Assembly: GCA_938046495.1 (NCBI GenBank)
Contig: CALIXG010000027.1
Span: 1-9,500, forward strand
Direction of reading: 5' to 3'
DNA: 9,500 nt
Source of the DNA: an uncultured Candidatus Saccharibacteria bacterium
GTDB taxonomy: Bacteria; Patescibacteriota; Saccharimonadia; Saccharimonadales; Saccharimonadaceae
The notes beneath the pieces are model-generated. The model had not been told where the DNA came from, made no database searches, and was given only the letters and a program-made list of their open reading frames with translations. A program made the translations under genes and the position numbers. Position 1 is the first letter of the stretch. Each line of letters begins with the position of its first letter. This document shows, piece by piece, positions 1 to 6,172 of this stretch.

Positions 1-1068
1 CTCTGTCTTGTTTGTACTAACCTCTCTTTTGGTTTTCCTCACCCCAATGGTTTTGCTATTGAACCGCAGTTTATGGGTAACCTCTTACTCGCTCCGGCCA
101 TCTTCCTGGTTTTTAAGGTAATTCATCCTAAAAACCATCAAACCCGCCAAACTAAAATCCTCTATCTCGCGCTAGCTGGTTTAATTATTTCAACACTTTT
201 CTTGATTTTTTCAAGGGGCGCAACTTACTCCTTCTTCCTGGCTATCGCAGTGATTTTTCTTTATGAAATATTTCACACCAAAAAGAAATTTCTTGTCGCC
301 TCGAAAATCATCTCACTGGTCTTATTTCCTCTAATTTTTGTTACAATCGCTCAAGGTTTAATGTCGGAATTCGGTCCTACCTCTGATACGTTTATCGGTG
401 GAGTTAGTCGTTCACTTAGTCAGATGACGCTCGGCCGCATCAAGATTCCTCTTCCCGAAGCTAAAAATCCTTCAACCACCTCTAATGAATCGTCTAATCT
501 CTCACCTAACGATAATACTAATGCAAGTACTAATACTAGTGCTAATCCTATCTCAGATGCCCCGCTCTTTGACGGCTATATTACAGAATCAACCGATATT
601 CGTGTCAAGCTCTCGAAAATGGGCCTGCAACTCGCCCTTAGTCACCCGGGACAATTCTTTTTCGGCTCTGGACTAGGATCTTCCGGTGTTGCCCTCTATC
701 AAGCATTTCCGGAACTTGGCTCCACTAAAGAAATTACTCAAAACGAATATATCGCTATTCTAGTCGAGACCGGTTTTATCGGTATTTTGATTATTTTCTG
801 CAGTAGTACCTGTGTTATTTACTTCTGTTATTCTCGCCAAAAACCTATAAAGCTATCTTCTAAACAATCCTCCAATCAATCTATGAAAAAATCCAACTTC
901 ACCAGCTTAATCTCTAGTATTACCCCAGCCAAACTCTATTTTGCCTCTCTAATTTTAGCCTATGCCGCCTCCGTTTGCTTCTTCTCAGGCCTTCCGAATG
1001 CTCTGCACATTTACCTGGTTCCCATCCTCTATTCAACACTTTTTGCCAAAAATTTTGAATTTTTATAA
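1..1068 (+). CDS. O-antigen ligase/polymerase (Wzy/WaaL-like) family membrane protein, 5'-truncated by window edge
   Basis: The reading frame is open from base 1, so this is the C-terminal 355 residues of a longer protein; the ATG at 73 is internal, because the family motif G-F-x-x-EPQ-F-M-G starts before it (bases 49-78). Members of this family are polytopic membrane enzymes that polymerise or transfer lipid-linked polysaccharide outside the membrane. Visible support: several hydrophobic segments; a large outer loop with the DIRVKL stretch (near 595-612) and GSGLGSSG (664-687); then NEYIAILVETGFIGIL (742-789), which matches the typical end of the Wzy_C domain, followed by more membrane helices. 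A Ser/Thr/Asn-rich stretch (about 463-560) interrupts the outer loop and looks like a flexible linker. Which glycan it acts on cannot be told. The family is fairly sure; ligase versus polymerase is not resolved. Confidence 0.8.
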   Translation, partial: LCLVCTNLSFGFPHPNGFAIEPQFMGNLLLAPAIFLVFKVIHPKNHQTRQTKILYLALAGLIISTLFLIFSRGATYSFFLAIAVIFLYEIFHTKKKFLVASKIISLVLFPLIFVTIAQGLMSEFGPTSDTFIGGVSRSLSQMTLGRIKIPLPEAKNPSTTSNESSNLSPNDNTNASTNTSANPISDAPLFDGYITESTDIRVKLSKMGLQLALSHPGQFFFGSGLGSSGVALYQAFPELGSTKEITQNEYIAILVETGFIGILIIFCSSTCVIYFCYSRQKPIKLSSKQSSNQSMKKSNFTSLISSITPAKLYFASLILAYAASVCFFSGLPNALHIYLVPILYSTLFAKNFEFL

Positions 1069-1082
1069 AAATATGATATAAT
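1055..1082 (+). promoter_or_regulatory. Promoter for the coiled-coil gene, with extended -10
   Basis: TTGAAT (1055-1060), a 16-nt spacer and TATAAT (1077-1082), with TGA directly before the -10 making an extended -10. It overlaps the last codons and stop of the upstream polysaccharide gene. The predicted transcription start is near 1089, which leaves a leader of about 100 nt before the ATG at 1187. No terminator is visible between the two genes, so read-through is also possible. Confidence 0.7.
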
Positions 1083-1087
1083 ACCTG

Positions 1088-1103
1088 TGTTACTCTAGTG
1101 ACA
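1088..1103 (+). other. Short stem-loop at the predicted mRNA 5' end
   Basis: TGTTAC and GTGACA can pair as six base pairs (one G-T) around a TCTA loop. The hairpin would lie right at the predicted transcript start from the promoter at 1055-1082. No U-tract follows, so it is not an intrinsic terminator. It may stabilise the 5' end or have no function; the stem is short. Confidence 0.3.
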
Positions 1104-1140
1104 AATTGGCTACGGCTAGTTCTTTGACAAGGAGTTTTAT

Positions 1141-1221
1141 ATGCTTATTTGTTACTTATTGACTCGCAAAAAAGGGAGGTGGAGTCATGAAATCTCTAGC
1201 GGAAGAGAAAATCGAGCTTGA
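1141..1221 (+). CDS. Candidate upstream ORF / leader peptide, 26 codons
   Basis: ATG at 1141 is preceded by AAGGAG (1129-1134) at an ideal 6-nt distance. The frame runs 26 codons to TGA (1219-1221), giving a basic peptide that begins MLICYLLTRKKGRW. It overlaps the start of the coiled-coil gene (ATG 1187) by 35 nt in another frame, so ribosomes on it would pass over that gene's own binding site (GGAGGTG, 1175-1181). This arrangement fits translational control of the downstream gene, or a chance ORF behind a purine-rich stretch. I do not recognise the peptide. It shows no run of one amino acid of the kind found in classical attenuators. Confidence 0.35.
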   Translation: MLICYLLTRKKGRWSHEISSGRENRA

Positions 1222-1894
1222 TGCTCTGCTTCAGGAAGTCAAATCTGCGAAAAGATTGATGGACGAAGCCGAGAAAAAGTGTAAGGAAACCGACAAAGAA
1301 GTTGAAGATTTGAGAGAAACGATGAGTTATTTTGGCGGAGATGAAATTGCGAAGCTTTACAGTGAAACCGGCCAAATCATCACTCAGATTCAACGTAGCT
1401 TCGAGCGTAAACAGCAGGACCCCGCTAATCAGGATCTAAAAAAGGAATATCTTGATCTCATCAAGAAAAAAAATCAGCTGATTAGCGAGAAGAATGCTTA
1501 TTACAATCCCAAGCTTCACCCTGAACTCTGCCAGATTAGGGAGAAGCTTGAGGAGACTAAGCAACAAAAAGTGACTTGGGAAAAAATCTTTTCCCAACGA
1601 AAGGAGGAATATAGCGAGAAAGACGCTATCTATCAGAAGAAGAAAAGCTTCATCGAAAGCCTAACTTCCTCGGAAGATGTTAGAATTAAGTTCTATCTTA
1701 ACAAGCTGCTCCATCTGATTGGAGTACCAACGGGTAGCGACGTTAAGCTAGTTGCTAGGCAGGGCCGCATTGACCTCTATTACGGTGGTCAATGGCACCC
1801 AGACGGAATAAATCACGGTCATATCACCGCTATAGAAAATGAGGATGATTATGATGTATCCTACCGCCGCGAACCCAGCTGCAATGTCGGCTAA
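1187..1894 (+). CDS. Unrecognised coiled-coil protein with small C-terminal domain
   Basis: I do not recognise this 235-residue protein. Residues 1 to about 160 are very rich in Lys, Glu and Gln with heptad-like leucine/isoleucine spacing, indicating long alpha-helical coiled coils, broken near residues 45-55 (SYFGGDE) and 104-113 (AYYNPKLHPE). The final 60 residues look like a separate compact domain with LYYGGQWHPDG and NHGHIT (about 197-213) and an acidic patch NEDDYD; the HGH cluster could bind metal, but this is speculation. No signal peptide or membrane segment is seen, so it is probably cytoplasmic. The start is supported by GGAGGTG (1175-1181). It is a single-gene unit between its own promoter and a strong terminator. 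Its purine-rich codons differ from the pyrimidine-rich neighbours, though high Lys/Glu content explains part of that. Confidence 0.8.
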   Translation: MKSLAEEKIELDALLQEVKSAKRLMDEAEKKCKETDKEVEDLRETMSYFGGDEIAKLYSETGQIITQIQRSFERKQQDPANQDLKKEYLDLIKKKNQLISEKNAYYNPKLHPELCQIREKLEETKQQKVTWEKIFSQRKEEYSEKDAIYQKKKSFIESLTSSEDVRIKFYLNKLLHLIGVPTGSDVKLVARQGRIDLYYGGQWHPDGINHGHITAIENEDDYDVSYRREPSCNVG

Positions 1895-1932
1895 AATGAC
1901 AAAATGACAAAATTAAGCAACACACAACTTCT

Positions 1933-1961
1933 AAAAGAGGCTAAGTTTTAGCCTCTTTTTT
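1933..1961 (+). terminator. Intrinsic terminator after the coiled-coil gene
   Basis: A perfect 12-bp inverted repeat (AAAAGAGGCTAA / TTAGCCTCTTTT) closes a 3-nt GTT loop and runs into a T tract ending at 1961. It lies 38 nt after the stop codon and separates this gene from the Pta gene. The A-rich 5' flank means it may also work for transcripts from the other strand. Confidence 0.9.
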
Positions 1962-1972
1962 CATTTCTTCGC

Positions 1973-1978
1973 TATAAT
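1973..1978 (+). promoter_or_regulatory. -10 box giving a probably leaderless Pta mRNA
   Basis: TATAAT ends only 6 nt before the A of the Pta ATG (1985). At the usual distance from a -10 box the transcript would start at, or within one base of, that A. No Shine-Dalgarno sequence lies between terminator and start. No good -35 is visible, since the -35 position falls inside the terminator hairpin, and there is no TG extension, so strength is uncertain. Confidence 0.55.
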
Positions 1979-1984
1979 TAAAAC

Positions 1985-2767
1985 ATGAAAACACGCATCG
2001 TCTTCCCCGAATTAGAAAATTCCATTATTAAATCTGCTATCGAAAAAGCTCGCGAAAAATTTCCCGATTTTGAGCTAGTCGGTGCCGATTCTCTCGAACA
2101 TGCCTGTATTGCTGTGAAAAATCAGCTCGCCGATTCTCTAATTGCTGGCATCGATTATTCTTCGCGCGACGTAATCTTAGCTTGTCGTGATCTCATCGGG
2201 GTGAAAAATCCGCGAAATCTCTTGAAACCGACTTTTTCCGCTAGTTTCATCCTGGAGCGTGAAAACGAAACTTATGTACTGGCTGATGCGGCCGCCTGTA
2301 AACATCCTACCCCTGACCAACTTTATGATATTGCTGTGCAAACTGTTGAAACCGCGAGTAAAATTTTCCCGACCCCGAAGGTCGCCTTTCTTAGTTTTTC
2401 CACCAAGGGTTCCGGTGGTCGCGATGACACCATTGATTTGATTCAGGAAACCATTGCCAAACTTAAAGCCTCTCACCCGGAACTTCTGGTGGATGGTGAA
2501 TTACAACTCGATGCCGCCATTAATCCGCGCATCGGCCAGAAAAAAGCCCCAGATTCTCCAGTTGCTGGCTTCGCCAACACCCTAATTGTCCCCGATCTTA
2601 ACACGGGTAATATCCTCTATAAAGCTATGGAACAATTTGGAGGCTTTACGGCTGCCGGCCCAATTCTTCAGGGCTTTAACGCGCCAATTTCCGACCTCTC
2701 TCGTGGTAGTACGGAAGAAGATGTCTTGAAAGTTATTGAATATATGTTATTGCTTGCCAAACACTAA
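1985..2767 (+). CDS. pta: Phosphate acetyl/butyryl-transferase family protein (short Pta)
   Basis: Phosphotransacetylase interconverts acetyl-CoA and phosphate with acetyl phosphate and CoA in the cytoplasm, normally paired with acetate kinase. Family motifs seen in the 260 residues: RIVFPE at the N-terminus, LSFSTKGS (136-143), DGELQLDAA (170-178), DSPVAG (190-195), PDLNTGNI (203-210), GPILQG (225-230) and DLSRGSTEED (237-246). Ser239, Arg240 and Asp246 match the Ser/Arg/Asp catalytic set known from Methanosarcina Pta, as I recall that alignment. The protein is clearly shorter than the usual 320-330 residues, the loss being in the N-terminal half before about residue 90. No acetate kinase gene is in the window. 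No Shine-Dalgarno precedes the ATG, which fits a leaderless start. Butyryltransferase activity cannot be excluded. Confidence 0.88.
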   Translation: MKTRIVFPELENSIIKSAIEKAREKFPDFELVGADSLEHACIAVKNQLADSLIAGIDYSSRDVILACRDLIGVKNPRNLLKPTFSASFILERENETYVLADAAACKHPTPDQLYDIAVQTVETASKIFPTPKVAFLSFSTKGSGGRDDTIDLIQETIAKLKASHPELLVDGELQLDAAINPRIGQKKAPDSPVAGFANTLIVPDLNTGNILYKAMEQFGGFTAAGPILQGFNAPISDLSRGSTEEDVLKVIEYMLLLAKH

Positions 2768-2770
2768 TCT

Positions 2771-2799
2771 TTGCGTCACTTACCTCTCGGATGTATAAT
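2771..2799 (+). promoter_or_regulatory. Promoter of the glmM-GNAT-murC operon
   Basis: TTGCGT (2771-2776), a 17-nt spacer and a perfect TATAAT (2794-2799) lie just after the Pta stop. Transcription should begin near 2806, leaving a leader of about 19 nt that contains GGAG (2817-2820), 4 nt before the ATG at 2825. Confidence 0.75.
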
Positions 2800-2824
2800 A
2801 GAAACTAGTTGAAAATGGAGTGTT

Positions 2825-4420
2825 ATGAAAGGTAAAATCAAATATTTCGGTACTGACGGTATTAGACAAAAAGCAGAAGCTTTTACCCCTGGCTTTATTC
2901 AAGCCGTTACTCTCGGTATTGTGCGCTATTTAGGTAATGCGAAAGAGGATGAAAGTGGCCTCGAACGTCCAGCTCGGGTTTTAATCGGTGGTGATACGCG
3001 TGAATCCACCGAGTGGATGATCCGTTATTTTGAGGAAGCTCTGGAAACTGTCGGGATTGATCACGGCACGGTGGGTGTTTTACCGACTCCGGCGATTAAT
3101 TATGCTTTTTATGAAATGGGCTATGATCTGGCCATCGATATTACCGCTTCGCATAACCCCTACACCGATAATGGTATTAAAATTTTCGAACGTGGTGATA
3201 CGATTGGTGGGCTCGAGGCTACCATGCCAGGCGGTGTCGCTTTTTCCGGTACTGGCACTAATGATTCTGGCGAAAATCTCGCACATTTAGTCAAAAAATA
3301 CCCCTACGGTATTAAACTTTCGCAGTCCGGGGTCAATGCGATCGAAAATGCCCTGGAAAATGAATCTGGTTTTGATGTACATAGTCCGGAATTTCGTGAG
3401 GATCTCCATGAAGATGCGCTTTCACGCTATCTCGATCATCTCCGTACTTATTTAGCTCAATTTGGTCCAGCCACTACCTCAGTACACCAGAAACCAGATT
3501 TTTCTGGCTTACGCATCGGTCTTGACCTTGCTTGTGGTGCCACCTCTGTTACAGCTAAGCAAATTTTTGAAGAATTCGGTGCCGAGGTTATTGCTATTCA
3601 TGAGAACGCTAGTTTTGGTGAAAAAATTAACGCCGGTTGTGGTAGTACTCATCTTGAACCGCTCATTCAGCTAGTGAAAGAAAAGCAACTTGATTTTGGC
3701 GCTGCCTTCGATGGTGACGGCGATCGCTGCTTGATGATTGACCACGACGGTCAGATTATTGATGGCGATGACATGATTGTGATTTTAGCTAATTATTTAG
3801 GTATTCCTGAGGTCTGCGTTACGATTATGGCTAATAAAGGTCTTCTACGTTGGGCGGAAAAAACTGGTATCAAAATTGCCATGACCGATGTCGGCGACCA
3901 AAATGTTTCTGCCAAGATGCGCGAAGATGGCATTTTGCTCGGTGGTGAACAGAGTGGTCATATTATCTTGCCGGGTGAACCAATGGGTGACGGCGTCCTC
4001 ACTGCGCTCGTGATTACCAAAATTCTCTCTGAGGCACGCGATAAATTCAATCACGAAGATACCTTACTTACGAATTATCAAACTATCCAAGATGAAAAAA
4101 ATGGGCAAACCTCTGAAAATTCTGAACGCACCCTGCCGACCTTATCTACTCTTTGTCAAAATTTCCAAAAACTCCCACAAACCATCAAAAATCAGCCAGT
4201 CGATAATCAGACTAAGCAAGCTTTTCGTAATCTCTCGGAAACCGCCCAGCAGTTTATTGCCACCGAAACCGAAAATCTCCCTGCCGGCTGGTCAATTAAT
4301 ATTCGCGCCTCTGGTACCGAAGATTTAGTGCGCATTACTATCTGGGGTGACGATGCTGAGGCGATTCAAAAAACTGCTGACGCCATTGCTGAGCGCCTCA
4401 CTAAAACCGTATTTGAATAA
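2825..4420 (+). CDS. glmM: Phosphoglucosamine mutase-like alpha-D-phosphohexomutase
   Basis: Phosphohexomutases move phosphate between the 6- and 1-positions of hexoses; GlmM converts glucosamine-6-P to glucosamine-1-P for UDP-GlcNAc and peptidoglycan. All four family signatures are present: FGTDGIR (8-14), the phosphoserine loop TASHNP (107-112, catalytic Ser109), the Mg-binding loop DGDGDR (296-301), sugar-binding GGEQSGH (373-379), and phosphate-binding RASGTED (494-500). The FGTDGIR start and GEQSGH favour GlmM over PMM/PGM, but the usual Gly after GTDGIR is Gln15. At 531 residues it is longer than the usual 440-450; extra sequence lies after the Ser loop (about 125-200) and before the last domain (about 408-480, rich in Asn, Gln, Thr). 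First gene of an operon with a GNAT and a Mur ligase, which supports a cell-wall role. Confidence 0.85.
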   Translation: MKGKIKYFGTDGIRQKAEAFTPGFIQAVTLGIVRYLGNAKEDESGLERPARVLIGGDTRESTEWMIRYFEEALETVGIDHGTVGVLPTPAINYAFYEMGYDLAIDITASHNPYTDNGIKIFERGDTIGGLEATMPGGVAFSGTGTNDSGENLAHLVKKYPYGIKLSQSGVNAIENALENESGFDVHSPEFREDLHEDALSRYLDHLRTYLAQFGPATTSVHQKPDFSGLRIGLDLACGATSVTAKQIFEEFGAEVIAIHENASFGEKINAGCGSTHLEPLIQLVKEKQLDFGAAFDGDGDRCLMIDHDGQIIDGDDMIVILANYLGIPEVCVTIMANKGLLRWAEKTGIKIAMTDVGDQNVSAKMREDGILLGGEQSGHIILPGEPMGDGVLTALVITKILSEARDKFNHEDTLLTNYQTIQDEKNGQTSENSERTLPTLSTLCQNFQKLPQTIKNQPVDNQTKQAFRNLSETAQQFIATETENLPAGWSINIRASGTEDLVRITIWGDDAEAIQKTADAIAERLTKTVFE

Positions 4421-4432
4421 AGAAAGGGAATT

Positions 4433-4873
4433 ATGGTTAAAATTGAACGTCTATCTGCATATCAACCAGAAATCGCCACTCGTGTGCGTGAACTTCTGAT
4501 TCAGCTCTCCCGCAGTGGTAAGGACAAGGGTGAAATCAGCCCAGATTGGTTCACGGAAATTGCTCAGTCTCCTTATCACGATTTAATTTTTGCCGTGGAA
4601 GACGGCCAAATTCTCGGTATGGCTTCGGTTTCTGTGACTTTTGGTGCCGGAATTTATAAAAATGCCTACCTCGAAGATTTTGTCGTGGGCAGTAGAGCTC
4701 GTGGTAAAGGTGTGGGTGATCTAATTTTCCAAGCCTATGAAGATTGGGCTAGGGAAAAAGGCTGCAAAAATCTCGAATTTACTTGCGGTCATGGCCGTGA
4801 AGTAGCCCAGAATTTTTACAAAGCCCACGGCGCCGAAATTTACGATACTAACTTCTTTAGGAAAAAATTATGA
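4433..4873 (+). CDS. GNAT-family N-acetyltransferase
   Basis: A 146-residue single GNAT domain, of the usual length. GNAT enzymes transfer an acetyl group from acetyl-CoA to an amine. Motif A is clear: YLEDFVVGSRARGKGVG (79-95), with R90-x-x-G93-x-G95 forming the pyrophosphate-binding turn, followed by a helix and the motif-B-like stretch AQNFYKAHGAEIY (125-137). No signal peptide or membrane segment. It starts 12 nt after glmM with AAAGGGA just upstream, and its stop overlaps the Mur ligase start by 4 nt (ATGA), so the two are probably translationally coupled. The substrate is unknown; position between two cell-wall precursor genes makes an amino-sugar, Mur-pathway peptide or protein substrate thinkable but unproven. 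Confidence 0.88.
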   Translation: MVKIERLSAYQPEIATRVRELLIQLSRSGKDKGEISPDWFTEIAQSPYHDLIFAVEDGQILGMASVSVTFGAGIYKNAYLEDFVVGSRARGKGVGDLIFQAYEDWAREKGCKNLEFTCGHGREVAQNFYKAHGAEIYDTNFFRKKL

Positions 4874-6156
4874 ACATTTTTATCTCTGGTATTTCCGGTA
4901 CTGGTATGGGGCCACTCGCTCTTTTTGCTCACGATGCCGGCCATCAAGTTTTTGGCTCCGACCTTCACGAAGGCCCGATTACTAAGGAATTAAAAGCCAA
5001 AAATCTCACCTTTGCTATCGGTCCACAAACTGGTGATTATCTGGCGGAAATTCATCAGAAGACTCCGATTGATTGGTATGTCCATACTTCAGCCATTACC
5101 GAATCACATCCTGAATATCAACGCGCTAAGTCGCTGGGCTTGAAGATTTCTAAGCGTGACGAATTAATCGAAACTCTCGTTGAAACTCATCATCTTAAGA
5201 TGGTGGCAGTTGCCGGCACTCACGGGAAAACCACCACTACCTCTATGCTAATCTGGCTCAGTCAAAAGCTCGGATTGAAGGCCTCCTATATGGTCGGCTC
5301 GACGCTTAATTTTGCCCCTTCTGCCAAATATGATCAGGATGATCAATTTTTGCTTTATGAAGCTGATGAATATGACCGTAACTTCCTTGCCTTTCATCCT
5401 TGGCTTTCACTTATTACTTTTGTCTCCTATGATCACTCAGATATTTTTGCCACGGCAGCTGAATATCAAGAGGCCTTTTTGAAATTCGAATCCCAGAGCG
5501 AGTACCTTATTTTTGGTCCACACGCCAATCTTCACCACGCCGAACTTATGGCTGACAAACATCCAGATGTAGTTTTAATGTCGGCCAAAGAATTAATGTT
5601 GCCGGGTGAAGCGCGCCGCCTCGACGCCACGCTCGCGATTAAGGCCGTACAAAAAATTCTCGAGTCGCTCGGTCGTGAGGTTAATTATGCTGAAATTATT
5701 GAGGCGATTAATCAATTCCCAGGTGTCGGGCGTCGTTTTGAGCGCCTAGCTGACGGACTCTATTCCGATTACGCACATCACCCAGAGGAAATTCGCGCCA
5801 CCATTAATGTTGCTCTCGAGGAAGCCAAACGCACTCAGAAAAAAGGCGTGGTGATTCTTTATCAGCCTCATCAAAATATTCGCCAGCATGAATTCTTTGA
5901 CGAATATCGGGATATTTTCCACGGCATCGAAAAACTTTATTGGTTGCCGACCTATCTTTCGCGCGAAAATCCTAAACTAAAAATCCTCACTCCTAGTGAC
6001 TTTCTTAGTTCGCTAGATAATCCTGAAATCGGTACCGCAGTAGAGCTAGACGATACACTTTTTGCCAAGCTTCGCCAAGATCTTGCCGATAATTATCTGG
6101 TCATCTTGATGTCCGCCGGCGATGCCGACCCATGGCTCCGCCAAAAGTTCTTATGA
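4870..6156 (+). CDS. murC: Mur ligase, MurC type (UDP-N-acetylmuramate--L-alanine ligase), with Mpl-like features
   Basis: MurC adds L-alanine to UDP-MurNAc with ATP, the first peptide step of peptidoglycan synthesis, in the cytoplasm. The 428 residues show the three-domain Mur ligase layout: a nucleotide-binding start GISGTGMGPLA (7-17), the ATP P-loop AGTHGKTTT (115-123), EADEYD (164-169) and DH (188-189) as Mg/ATP ligands, GVGRRFE (285-291), and DYAHHPEEI (300-308) with YQPHQ (331-335) at the C-terminal domain. GTGMG, EADEYD and DHSDIF resemble Mpl, the murein-peptide recycling ligase, while the C-terminal domain reads as MurC. The usual G-x-HN-x-x-N motif is replaced by GEARRLDA (246-253). 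It is a little short for MurC (usually 450-490). The 4-nt overlap with the GNAT gene and AGGA at 4859-4862 fix the start. Confidence 0.82.
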   Translation: MNIFISGISGTGMGPLALFAHDAGHQVFGSDLHEGPITKELKAKNLTFAIGPQTGDYLAEIHQKTPIDWYVHTSAITESHPEYQRAKSLGLKISKRDELIETLVETHHLKMVAVAGTHGKTTTTSMLIWLSQKLGLKASYMVGSTLNFAPSAKYDQDDQFLLYEADEYDRNFLAFHPWLSLITFVSYDHSDIFATAAEYQEAFLKFESQSEYLIFGPHANLHHAELMADKHPDVVLMSAKELMLPGEARRLDATLAIKAVQKILESLGREVNYAEIIEAINQFPGVGRRFERLADGLYSDYAHHPEEIRATINVALEEAKRTQKKGVVILYQPHQNIRQHEFFDEYRDIFHGIEKLYWLPTYLSRENPKLKILTPSDFLSSLDNPEIGTAVELDDTLFAKLRQDLADNYLVILMSAGDADPWLRQKFL

Positions 6157-6162
6157 TATAAT
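6152..6162 (+). promoter_or_regulatory. Extended -10 promoter over the murC stop codon
   Basis: TATGATATAAT contains TATAAT (6157-6162) preceded by TGA, an extended -10, and that TGA is itself the murC stop codon (6154-6156). No good -35 is seen, as is common for extended -10 promoters. The predicted start near 6169 leaves only 3-4 nt before the ATG at 6173. The same 11-mer occurs at 1072-1082. Confidence 0.6.
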
Positions 6163-6172
6163 TAAACTCAGT

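Noticed and set aside
73..1068. Taking ATG 73 as the start of the polysaccharide ligase-like gene
   Set aside because: The frame is open back to base 1 and the family motif around EPQFMG begins before 73, so the ATG is internal.
1083..1140. A known riboswitch or T-box in the leader of the coiled-coil gene
   Set aside because: Too short, without recognisable conserved core motifs and without a terminator or anti-terminator pair.
1124..1151. A second promoter using TTGACA at 1124-1129
   Set aside because: The matching -10 (TATTTG at 16 nt) is poor, and the TTGACA overlaps the AAGGAG ribosome site of the leader ORF; the promoter at 1055-1082 is much better.
4870..6156. Assigning the Mur ligase firmly as Mpl
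   Set aside because: Some N-terminal motifs fit Mpl, but GVGRRFE, DYAHHPEEI and the QPHQ stretch fit MurC, and operon context with glmM favours synthesis over recycling.
6122..6172. ATG 6122 as the start of the two-anchor membrane protein
   Set aside because: It lies inside murC, has no ribosome site, gives an unlikely hydrophilic extension, and lies upstream of the -10 box at 6157-6162.
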